A DNA stretch of 64,000 nucleotides, taken from contig NRSV01000075.1 of NCBI GenBank assembly GCA_002286855.1, positions 62,001-126,000 of the forward strand, written 5' to 3'. Position numbers and translations under genes: made by a program. Below, piece after piece: positions 24,901 through 32,500 of this stretch (its first letter is position 1; each line of letters begins with the position of its first letter). This stretch comes from Bipolaris cookei. Lineage: Eukaryota; Ascomycota; Dothideomycetes; Pleosporales; Pleosporaceae. The notes below the pieces were generated by a model that saw only the letters and a program-made list of their open reading frames with translations, had not been told where the DNA came from and searched no databases.

Positions 24901-26070
24901 GCTAGATTGTGTTATTAATTTATACTTCATACTAGGTATAATGTAGGGATTTATAATGGATGACAATAAATCCATAGACTTTGAACTAATAAATATTCTA
25001 GGTTTGTTATCCACCATATGTAATGTACATTTAAGTCTGTATTTAATGATTAACACATTAACTAATCTAACTACATCTTGCACAGTAAAAGAATCAGTAC
25101 AAATTCTTATACCACCAGATACAGCAGTACCGTCACCCATAATAAGATGAGCTAGAGAAACAGGAGCTAATATATGATAAATATTCTCAGGGACAATTTT
25201 TTTTCCGTTAAGGTAAAAATCATTAAAAAACTCTACTAAACAAGGCATACTACGAGTAGCAAAAGTGACAGAACTAGTTTGTATATTATTTCTATTTTTA
25301 GTTTTAAATCTAGGTAAACTATAGCAGTAATGAGAGAATATACCAAAAACTGACCATATATAAGAAGATTGAGTAAAAGCTTGTTCGAAACCAAAACGAG
25401 GATACTTATTGTTGGCACTAGCATAAGACAATCAGCCATCAGATAACAATAAACCGACTAGAACACCTTGTTGATAATTTGGCAGTTTAAACATATGTAA
25501 CTCCACATTGGATAATTTTAGTGTTCTAAAGCCAGAGTAGAGATTTACCCCTCAAACTACTAAAGCTGTACAAGAATTTTCTGGCCTATAAGTACTTTTA
25601 TTTCTTTTACTTGTAAAAAGCACTGTAATAGGTAAAGGATTTATAGATTTAAAAATAGAAAATTTTAACCATCCTGGTTTTTTGTGCTCTAATAAACCTG
25701 CTAAATAGTGACCTAAGTTGTTATTATTTTTAAACACTTCAATATTATTAACTTTATAATCATTAAGAGATTTTTTTAGATCCTCAACAGGAATAGCTTT
25801 AGCTATATTCAAATTATAATTAAACAGTGTTTTACCTACTAGGTTCAGTTTACCCTCTGCTATTACATCTCTTCATCAGAATGACATAGCTAATATTAAT
25901 GATATTAAACTCATCATTAAATTGTATTCTGCATAAGCAAACCCATGAAATGATAAAACTGCAGATGTAGTAAGGCTTAATAAGCTAATTGATGTATATA
26001 AAGGTCATGGAGAAGGAGATACTAAATGAAAAGGATGTGCTTGAAAATTACTTCTATTTAAGTTTAACAT
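12937..26070 (-). CDS. cox3: cytochrome c oxidase subunit 3 (7 exons)
   Basis: Core subunit III of complex IV in the inner membrane. Exons in transcription order: 25852-26070, 21741-21854, 20150-20245, 17998-18199, 16566-16579, 14795-14851, 12937-13044; the sum is 810 nt = 269 aa, the normal length. Landmarks are SNFQAHPFHLVSPSPWP, TYIGHHTLAVQRGLNLG, ELGATWPPMGIEAIDPFELP, ASGFTVTYAHHFL, FGTG-FHGLH-VMIGTAFLAVG and GILYWHFVDVVWLFLF. Every intron fits exon-T / intron-G. Exon 5 is only 14 nt and completes FHGLH. Five of the six intron endonuclease frames (all but intron 6) run on directly from the exon before them. Confidence 0.94.
13045..14794 (-). other. cox3 group I intron 6
   Basis: Splits AYH from LTNNHHLG. 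Second-type core on the minus strand: GGGCAATCGCGGATCTAAC (about 13279-13297), GAGCAACGAG (about 13248-13257) and TAAGATGTGCTCT (about 13210-13222). These lie near its 3' end, after the HEG. Confidence 0.85.
13534..14736 (-). CDS. LAGLIDADG homing endonuclease, cox3 intron 6
   Basis: Two-domain LAGLIDADG enzyme (WFVTGFSDAEGCFMI, then [14 protein letters not shown]) with a C-terminal NUMOD1-like module (PIIVQEVKSGKTFNSVREAY ... IFFNLNKKS). The frame opens after a TAG at 14737-14739 and has no ATG before motif 1, so the start is not clear. The exon 7 frame enters the intron in a different frame and stops quickly, so this HEG is not exon-fused. Otherwise intact, about 400 codons. Confidence 0.78.
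14852..16565 (-). other. cox3 group I intron 5
   Basis: Lies between the 14-nt exon (FHGLH) and VMIGTAF. A core with GGGCTATCGCGGAAC (about 15118-15132, minus) is placed behind the HEG. The exon ends in T (16566) and the intron ends in G (14852). Confidence 0.82.
15492..16565 (-). CDS. LAGLIDADG homing endonuclease, cox3 intron 5
   Basis: Continues the exon 5 frame from HGLH without a stop. Motifs WFITGFVDAEGCFSI and WVAGFVSGDGCFAI mark two LAGLIDADG domains; tails KEHLTMKGLQEIVSIKASIN and KDHLTKEGFDLV are present. About 357 residues of intron-encoded sequence, intact. Release by proteolysis or internal initiation would be needed for a free enzyme. Confidence 0.86.
16580..17997 (-). other. 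cox3 group I intron 4
   Basis: Between FYFGTG and FHGLH; the codon TTC is split T/TC. Core near 16600-16960 with GAAGACATAGTCTGAACC (16627-16644, minus). A CCCCCTCTCTC palindrome lies at 16797-16827 in the 3' part. Confidence 0.82.
17024..17997 (-). CDS. LAGLIDADG homing endonuclease, cox3 intron 4
   Basis: Exon 4-fused frame of about 323 residues. Motif 1 WITGFCDAESSFSI and motif 2 WVAGFVDGEGCFYV; helix-tail sequences follow each. In motif 1 the usual Gly after the acidic pair is Ser (DAESS), a possible weakening of the dimer interface. No stops. Confidence 0.84.
18200..20149 (-). other. cox3 group I intron 3
   Basis: Splits NTV from LLLASG. The core at 18395-18600 differs from most others here (AACCGTCGG-type arm, GTTCACCGGGGCTGGGC, TGTACAATCGGACTTTAAG on the minus strand) and resembles the core of cox1 intron 5. 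Confidence 0.8.
18707..20149 (-). CDS. LAGLIDADG-NUMOD1 endonuclease, cox3 intron 3
   Basis: 480 residues fused in frame to exon 3. Motifs WFAGFSDAEGSFTI and WLLGFIEGDGSFSI, then a long C-terminal extension with a NUMOD1-like segment (CIYEIIKPSGEVLLMPNLAE ... LKRHLEVLDN). The same layout appears, broken, in nad1 intron 1, so the two probably share a recent ancestor although they sit in different genes. No stops. Confidence 0.86.
20328..21740 (-). CDS. LAGLIDADG homing endonuclease, cox3 intron 2
   Basis: Frame open from exon 2 for about 470 codons; the first ~150 translate intron core and are unlikely to matter. Motif 1 [15 protein letters not shown], motif 2 [14 protein letters not shown], with KQHLTREGLDQIKKIK and MN tails. 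Two copies of palindromic family A are read through in frame ([19 protein letters not shown] and [19 protein letters not shown]); the second sits right after beta strand 1 of motif 1. Confidence 0.86.
21136..21199. repeat. GC-rich palindromic element, family A copy 2
   Basis: CTAGTCCCC...GGATAG element inside the first LAGLIDADG domain of the cox3 intron 2 HEG; in frame. Confidence 0.88.
21313..21377. repeat. GC-rich palindromic element, family A copy 3
   Basis: A second family A copy 115 nt from copy 2 in the same ORF, upstream of motif 1; slightly diverged; in frame. Confidence 0.86.
22165..23127 (-). CDS. LAGLIDADG homing endonuclease, cox3 intron 1 distal ORF
   Basis: Intact 320-codon frame that begins in the stray exon copy (TYIGHHT) and continues as an endonuclease of the [15 protein letters not shown] / WLAGFIDTDGHFSI subfamily. 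The exon-fused layout is what the HEGs of neighbouring introns show, so this ORF probably arrived together with its 5' exon flank. I see no clear P-Q-R-S core behind it. Confidence 0.82.
23108..23127 (-). repeat. stray copy of cox3 exon 2 start
   Basis: Twenty nt (ACATATATAGGTCATCACAC) identical to the start of cox3 exon 2 at 21835-21854. Both copies follow a G. Using the distal copy gives a full-length cox3; this copy would be intronic. Confidence 0.9.
23351..24170 (-). pseudogene. LAGLIDADG endonuclease lacking motif 1, cox3 intron 1
   Basis: Readable LAGLIDADG C-terminal part (LMHGKLRTPK linker, WFTGFTESDGHFGI motif 2, KKEHLTDEGRLKI tail), but the first motif and its helix are absent. Upstream it abuts the end of another HEG. 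The 49-bp family D palindrome interrupts it at 24055-24103 in frame. Most likely a truncated gene. Confidence 0.7.
24055..24103. repeat. GC-rich palindromic element, family D
   Basis: Identical, inverted copy of the 49-nt element at 3616-3664. Confidence 0.88.
24179..24885 (-). pseudogene. second LAGLIDADG_2-type ORF, diverged duplicate
   Basis: Open frame with IFIGLLLSEGW and LAHWVMGSGI, parallel to LVGLLLSDGW and LAHLIMGDGT of the ORF just upstream, and the same C-terminal end (MLPSIIKKI against IIPSMKYKL). It is a tandem duplicate. The acidic Asp/Glu of motif 2 is replaced (MGSGI against MGDGT), which should abolish one catalytic site, and no ATG precedes motif 1. Confidence 0.65.
24877..25851 (-). 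CDS. LAGLIDADG_2-type endonuclease, cox3 intron 1 proximal ORF
   Basis: Continues the exon 1 frame for about 324 codons. After a spacer it carries LVGLLLSDGWLSYAS and, about 130 residues on, LAHLIMGDGTAVSG: the two LAGLIDADG helices of the more compact family in which the second motif is preceded by the AP.sLAhlIMGDG block. No stops. A partial LAGLIDADG-like GHYLAGLLEHKKPGW occurs before it, perhaps a relic of another HEG. Confidence 0.78.
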
Positions 26071-26117
26071 GATATATAATAATAAGTTCATAATACGTCT
26101 TTTTTTCTTTTTTTTTC

Positions 26118-26262
26118 TAGGCCCCCCTCTCTCTCTCAGAGAGAGGGGGTCCAAACAGCCCCGAGGGGGCTGACCCTTTTCTCCCAGGAAGACCCCATAT
26201 GGGCTCATCCTGGCAGGGATAGTAATTTCATCTAAATTACGTCGAAAAAAAAAACAAAACCA
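26118..26262. repeat. palindrome cluster before cox3
   Basis: Three kinds of element in series upstream of the cox3 start: CCCCCTCTCTC hairpin (26121-26152), a GGGCTGACCCTTTTCTCCCAGG ... CAGGGATAG type (about 26160-26222), and an AATTTC...ACGTCGAAAAA end. The same series recurs at 62983-63080. No gene in 26071-26389. Confidence 0.75.
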
Positions 26263-26389
26263 CAACCAAAACATTCCGCATAGCTCTTCTAGGCTAACTC
26301 CTAACACTAGCTATTTTTTTTTATTGTTACTTCTCTTAGAGTAAAAACATATAAAATTATGAGAGAATAATGTTATACTATTTTTGAAT

Positions 26390-27815
26390 GTTCAGATAAA
26401 AGATCTTTATTTACATCATCATAATTAATCAGAAGTGTATTGTTCTTTGTCAAGTTAACTGTATTACTATTTTCTACAACTGTCTCTTGAAGTCTATAGC
26501 TAGTTGTATTATAAAATCTTATATTTTTATAATAAAAAGAATTTAATCATGAAGAACTATGAAAATCTCTTTTTTGATTATAATTAAATTTTATACTTTT
26601 ATAAGTCTCAACTTGAGTAGCAACCAATCTTTCATATTCATCAGCATCCAAACTATCTTGTTTCTTTTTAAGTTATTGTAACAACAATATATCTTTTTCG
26701 GAAGTAAAATAATGGACAACTCTGGAAAGATTTTTATTTTTACTTATTTCTAAAAAGGACTTAATAACTAAATCCGTATTAGGACCAGCTAACTTAATAA
26801 CATTTATATAGGCTAACAAATCTGAGGAACTTTTTAGATTATTAGTATAACCATCTAACGATATATTTGAAAAAAGAAATTGATTAAGATATAATTTACC
26901 ATTAGCTTTATAAGTACTTATATTTGATATACTACTATTTACCTGCGGTAAATTCCTTCAGGTATTTACTAAGGTAAATTCCCTCAGGGAATTAGTAATT
27001 TTACCTAAATCAGTCTGACTTTTAGAAATATAAATAAGTTCTTTATTAATTTCATCATATAAATACACTAGTTTAGAATTTTTAATAAAACTAGGCATCA
27101 TAGATTCAAGAGTACGCTTTAAACCCGCTGGTGAACCAGCCACCTTCAAAACATTATCTTCTGGGTTAAGTTCTAGAAGAAATATTTGTTCTAAAGCTAG
27201 AATAAGATTTTTTACTTTAGAAATTTTAGCGTTCTCACCTGAAAAAGTTTTTTTCTCAAGCAATTCTACAGGTAAAATATATAGATTAAGGTAAAACGAA
27301 TGGAGTCCTAAATCAGCGATGGCTATGCTTATTTTTCTTGTAGCTAAGCGGTTGAAAAACACCCTGTAGTTAAACGATTAACTAAAGAAATGGAAGATCC
27401 TACATAAGAAAACCCACTATTTTTATTAGTAAATACATATACACCTGCCACGCCTTTTGTACCTTTACGTGCATACTTACCAACAGTTTGTATAAATTTA
27501 GATTTATCTGTAATACGTAAATCAAATCATATCGGTTGGATATTTCTTAAAAGATTGAACTCTTCTAGGGTTAGTTTAAAATCAGGTGAGTGAAAAATGG
27601 AGTTAATTAGATTTAAATCTATAGATTTTTTAGCTAATTCCTTGGAAGGGTATTTCTTTAAAAAGTTATTCACTTCCATAAAAGGATTATTTATATCTGA
27701 TTCATCTAATGATTTAGCTTTTCTCCAAAAGCCTGTTCCCTTACGAGAATCCTTTGAATAATTTCTGCAAAGGACATGAGAATTGAGATTTTTTTGAATA
27801 AAATCTTAACTGAGT
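26390..27815 (-). pseudogene. free-standing GIY-YIG endonuclease, broken
   Basis: Located between nad3 and cox3, not in an intron. The upstream half reads GVAGVYVFTNKNSGFSYVGSS (GIY-YIG) with SLVNRLTT; a frameshift in the T-run near 27350 separates it from the catalytic-helix half (LALEQIFLLELNPEDNVLKV AGSPAG). Further on the frame is open through a palindrome at 26942-26995 (read as LREFTLVNTWRNLPQV) to a TAA near 26673, then a last remnant. Two lesions make it a pseudogene unless the T-run is a sequencing error. Confidence 0.65.
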
Positions 27816-27823
27816 AAAAGATC

Positions 27824-29535
27824 CTATTCTGTTTTGTTTTGTTGCAAAAAGATAAAGATTTTTGCACTAGTACCCTGTTCTTTAAAAGTATTTTGTCTAC
27901 TCTCTATGTTAAGAGCACCTTTACCTAATTCAAACACAAAACCTAATGTTAATAGCACAAAGAAAATTAACATTATACTTAAACCATAAATATCATTAGT
28001 GTTTGTACTTACAGCGTAAGGATAAACTAAAAGAATTTCAAGGTCGAAAAGTAAGAACAATAATCCAAATATGAAAAATGAAACACTAAACTGTGTTCTA
28101 TTTTGCCCTAAAAATGAGTGGAAACCACATTCGAAAACACTATCTTTTTCTTGATACGTTTAAATCAAATTTCTCATGTTTATAAATTAATATATTAATT
28201 TTAAAGTTATTTTCTATTCGTATTCATTTTATTACGGATCTGTTTTATTTTATTTAATCCGTCTAAAGTTAAATGCGATTTATTTTCCATTAATCTTGTT
28301 ATTTCACTAAAATCTAATAGGTCTAAATTTTTATTACCTTTTAAAGGATATTTAGCGAAAAAAGGAATAATGATATCTTTTATACTAGAAAATTTGGTTA
28401 CTTTAAAATCAATAGTACCTCTAGAATCCAAACTTGTATTACCACACCCTAAATATTCTATTAAACTTTTGATTAGAGACTCATCTCTAATACTTTGAGT
28501 TAATATAAAACTTAATTTAATTGCTTCACCTCATTTAGATGTTTTATTCTTAAAAATAACAACACTAAAACAACCCTCTGCTTCTACAAAACCTGATAAT
28601 CAATTAGGATTTATTATTTGAGGTACTTGTACTTGAGGTCTTAAAACAGTATCAATATTTGGGAAAGCAATACTTAAATCATTATTAATCCCATTGTTTA
28701 TTACAGCCTTTAAAGCTACAAGTTCTAATAATCCATTTTTAGTAAGATGGCTTTTGTTTTTTATTAAATTAACGGCTAATTTAAATAACTTATAATCTGC
28801 TTGTTTTTTTGTAATTAAAGGGTATTTATCAAAATGATTCATTATAATTTCTAAACCTGCTAAAGATTCAACACGGTATTGTGCAGAGTCTTTAGACATA
28901 TGGAATACGCTACCTGTACCAAAAAATTCTTTAATGCTATTTAATAACATTAAATCTTTTTTATGTAAACTTATTACAAATCTACAGGCTACACGTCAAC
29001 CAGATTTATATTTATTATCTTTTATTATAGTTAATATAAAACAACCTTCACCGTCTACAAAACCTGTGACGTAAAAAGGATTTAATTTAGATTCTAAGGT
29101 ACAAAAATTTCTTTTAAAATTTATAAAGTTAGAAGGGATTTTGATCTGATAACTTCTTTCGAAGTCCACTAGAGTATACCTTAACATTGAATAATATTTC
29201 TTATTAAAATATTCAATGTAACTACCGTCTACTCGTTGATCTTTTACAGTAATATTTTCACGTATTACTGACTTAGATTCGCGATAGCCCATTACTTTTT
29301 CAAGAATCTCTTGGCTTGTTACTATACCTGAGTAATTAGTTCAGCCACTCATATATTTTCATATATGGCTTAGTACCAAGAGCTTTAGGGTGTTCCCGAA
29401 ATTTGATAGTTTATCCCAATATATCGATTTCCCAGATCAAATTTTAGGATTATGTGGTGCTAAGATTAAATTAACAGCTAATAATATAATAGCTAATATA
29501 GGTATAAAGATAATAAAAAAAGTTGTACTTGTCAT
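27824..29535 (-). CDS. nad3: NADH dehydrogenase subunit 3 (2 exons)
   Basis: ND3 of complex I. Exons 29446-29535 and 27824-28156 give 140 aa: exon 1 ends LAPHNP, exon 2 begins YQEKDSVFECGFHSF, containing the conserved Cys loop of ND3, then FFIFGLLFLLFDLEILLVYP. ATG 29535 immediately follows the nad2 stop at 29536, the tight nad2-nad3 link common in fungi, implying one transcript. The C-terminus extends some 20 residues past SRQNTF. Confidence 0.94.
28157..29445 (-). other. nad3 group I intron
   Basis: Splits APHNP/YQEKD. Second-type core at its 5' end: GGGCTATCGCGAATCTAAGTC (about 29275-29295, minus), GATCAACGAGTAGACG (about 29222-29237). The HEG follows. Confidence 0.88.
28207..29292 (-). 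CDS. LAGLIDADG homing endonuclease, nad3 intron
   Basis: Intact two-domain enzyme: FYVTGFVDGEGCFIL and WLSGFVEAEGCFSV, with KSHLTKNGLLELVALKA and KSHLTLDGLNKIKQIR tails. The frame is open from an ATG in the intron core (361 codons), so the real start may be inside, after the core. TGA codons are Trp. Confidence 0.88.
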
Positions 29536-32500
29536 TTATAAATTAAAAAGTATTAATGCTAATATATTAGCTAAACTTAATAATTCTTCAGGTATAAAAA
29601 TAAATAATGTTATTACTAATGTAATAACTGAAATAGATAAACTTAACGAGGTTGATATAACAATGTTGTTTATTTTAATATTAACTTTTTTAACAATAGA
29701 ATTTTTTTCAGTTATTAAACCATCTGCATTAAAATCCTTTAGTTCCTCGTTTATAATATAATCTGGTCTATCAAAAAAGATTTGTTTTATTATAGCTAAA
29801 TAGTATACAGCACTTATAACACTTGTTAATATAGCAACTAAGGCCATAAAAATATACCCGTTATCAATAGCTGCACTTAAAATCATCTGTTTACCAAAGA
29901 ACCCTATTAAAGGTGGTATTCCTGCAAAAGAGAATAAAGTTATCCCTAAACTTAAGGCTATTATAGGATTTATATAATAATACCCTTTCAATTGATCAAT
30001 AAGCTGAATAGGAGAATTATTAACATCACTTAAATTATCATTGTTTTTATTAATATCTTCTTGTTTTCCAATAGTCTTTGTAGATTTAGCATTATCTACA
30101 TAACAATATAGAGAGTAACCTATTGTTAATATTAACATAAAAGCATTTAAGTTCGAAATAGAATATTGAATTAAATAGAACATAAAGGCTTGTGTTGACT
30201 CTACAGTGTGTATACTTAAACCTAATAATATAAATCCTACGTGTGATATTGTACTAAACGCAAAAAGTCTTTTTATCCTAGATTGTGTTAAACCTACCAC
30301 GGTTCCTACAACTAAAGATAAAAGAGAACTAAATAATAAGCTTGTAGTTCAAGAAAAATCTAGGTCCAGTATTGGTTTACTAGTATAATGAACTAATTCT
30401 AATAAGAAAATAAAGATAGAAATTTTGGCAATGATAGCTACAAAAGTGGTAACAACTGTAGGAATTGCATCGTATACATCCTTTAAAATAAAATTTATCA
30501 TACAAATTATCGTAATACCTTTATACAAATAGAGAATATAGAAAAAAACATCTAAACTAAGGACTAAATCATGTAAAATTTTCTCACGTAAAATTAGTAA
30601 TATAAAGCGATTAAACATTCTGTCTACCTTTATTCATTCCAGCCTTTATCTGTACAATTTTTTCATACCCAGCTTTAGTGGTATGATCTTTAGAATGAAT
30701 AATTTCAACAGCCTTTGCTCTTGTTTTTTTTGACGTAATTTCTTTTTAGTCCCAGCGTCGTCGTTCTTTCGGAACGAAGACTGGGGCTGCGAAGAAATTA
30801 CTAAAAAAAAACTACAGAAAAATCTTGTGATTTAACCCCTAATATAGGATATTTAATGAAAAATGGTAAAATCTTTTCTTGTATATCTTTGAAATTTCAA
30901 CACTTATATTCTGCATGTTTTTTATAACTATAACACACTCCACATCCAAAATAATCCACGAAATGTTTCATAAGAAGAATATAACGGGAATGTTGAGTTA
31001 AAACAAAGGCCATTTCAACACGACCCCATGCGGTATAAGCATTATTAGTTCTCAAAGTCATCATGAAAGAACCATCTCCAGAAGCAAATCCAGCTATTCA
31101 ATATGGATCAATTGGAAGTAGCTTTGTCACATCAACTATAGGTCTATCCACAGGAACATGATAAGGGAAAGCTTCTTTCAATGCAGGAGTCAATCCTCTG
31201 TTCATAGAAGCTCGAATATTCATAATAGCGTTTAAACCTGAGGATGTTAAATGTTCACCTCGCTTCATCATAATAACAACTTCTTTAAATAAAAGATAAT
31301 CCGCAAGCTTCTGAGTTATTAAAGGATATTTATCGAAATGCGGTAGGATTACGTTTATAATTTGATCTAAAGAACGTACCGTAAAATCACAGCATCCATT
31401 TCTCTCTTTACTTACTTGTCCAATACCTCCAAAAAAGTCTCTAATATTATTTAACAGTTTAACATCTCTTTTGTGAAGATTTATACTGAAATTCGCTTCA
31501 ATTTTTCAACCTAATTTACTTCTAGTCCCCAAAGGGGACTTACCTTTAGGTAAGTCCCCTGAAGGGGACCATCCCCAAAGGATAGGTTTTTTACGTGCGA
31601 TAACAATGAAACATCCCTCTGCATCAGTGAATCCTGTAACAAATCAAGGAAGGATAAGAATAGTGTTTGGATTAGTGTTATTACTATTTGTATAAAGTCG
31701 TGTTGGCATAATTTGGTTAGAAAGGTTTTTTATTGAACGATTTCTTTCGAAACCTAATAGAGTACATCTTAAATACGATAAACCGTATCAACTAGCGTAT
31801 ACTCGTTGCTCTTTTACAGTAAAGTTTATCTTTTTTTTATGTTAATTTTTTTATATCTCCCTTTATAAAGGTTCTGGATTTTTCTAGTCCCCGATGGGGA
31901 CTGACCTTTAGGTCTGGCCCCTGAAGGGGTCCATCCCCAAAGGATAGAAAAAAACATTCTAATACTTCCTGCGGGTACGCATAAGGCTTTCCCTACTGCA
32001 CTCATTGAAGGATATATGTTTTTTAATCCAGTTTTCATGTCAAGTACTACTATTGGTACACTAGGGCTTCCTGCTCCTTCTGCTCGTGTACGTCCTTTAC
32101 TTCCTGCACTATTTTGGTTACCTATTGCCGAAACAGATATTTTAGCTTTGGTTTCTTCAGAATGTTTGGAACCTAATCGAGAACCAGCTATAAGTAAAAT
32201 ATTATATGCTGGTTTTAATAAATCAAGATAGTATTGCTCTCTTGATATGACTTCGGACAGAGCGCAATGTTCCAAGATTTCCAATCTAAATTTAGAATAA
32301 CCATACTTCAATAAACTATTATAAATCAAACTTTTCTAGTTTTTATCCCTGACTCTAAATAAAAAATATTAAAATAAGATTTAAATCTTCTATGTAAACT
32401 AATACTACTACCAACATAGCTTTTCCCATTTATTACGTTTGTTCTTATTTTTTTTTTCTTTTGCTAAAACTTACAACTGACCATAAGCAAAAGAAAAAAA

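Larger units (their letters stand above)
21855..25851 (-). other. cox3 intron 1, composite (4.0 kb)
   Basis: Exon 1 ends GGT (25852); the true exon 2 begins ACATATATAGG at 21854. A complete first-type group I intron seems to run 25851-23128: AGCAGGATACC (about 23262-23272), AATCCTCAGAGACTACACG (about 23216-23234) and ATGATATAGTCCAACC (about 23153-23168). It ends with G followed by an extra copy of the first 18-20 nt of exon 2. A second ORF-bearing stretch of 1.25 kb follows before the real exon 2. It is therefore two introns or an intron plus captured sequence. Confidence 0.72.
30611..31709 (-). pseudogene. LAGLIDADG endonuclease of nad2 intron, cut by palindrome
   Basis: ATG 31709 opens a two-domain LAGLIDADG frame (WFVTGFTDAEGCFIV; WIAGFASGDGSFMM). 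Family A copy 4 is read in frame after motif 1. The frame ends prematurely at 30801 inside a second inserted hairpin (30747-30803); beyond it the expected C-terminus (KDHTTKAGYEKI ... MNKGRQ) is still readable to 30611. The insertion therefore removed the last ~50 residues. Confidence 0.8.

Noticed and set aside
26005..26307. 100-codon frame over the cox3 start
   Set aside because: Out-of-place extension: the real cox3 start is ATG 26070; the upstream part translates palindromes.
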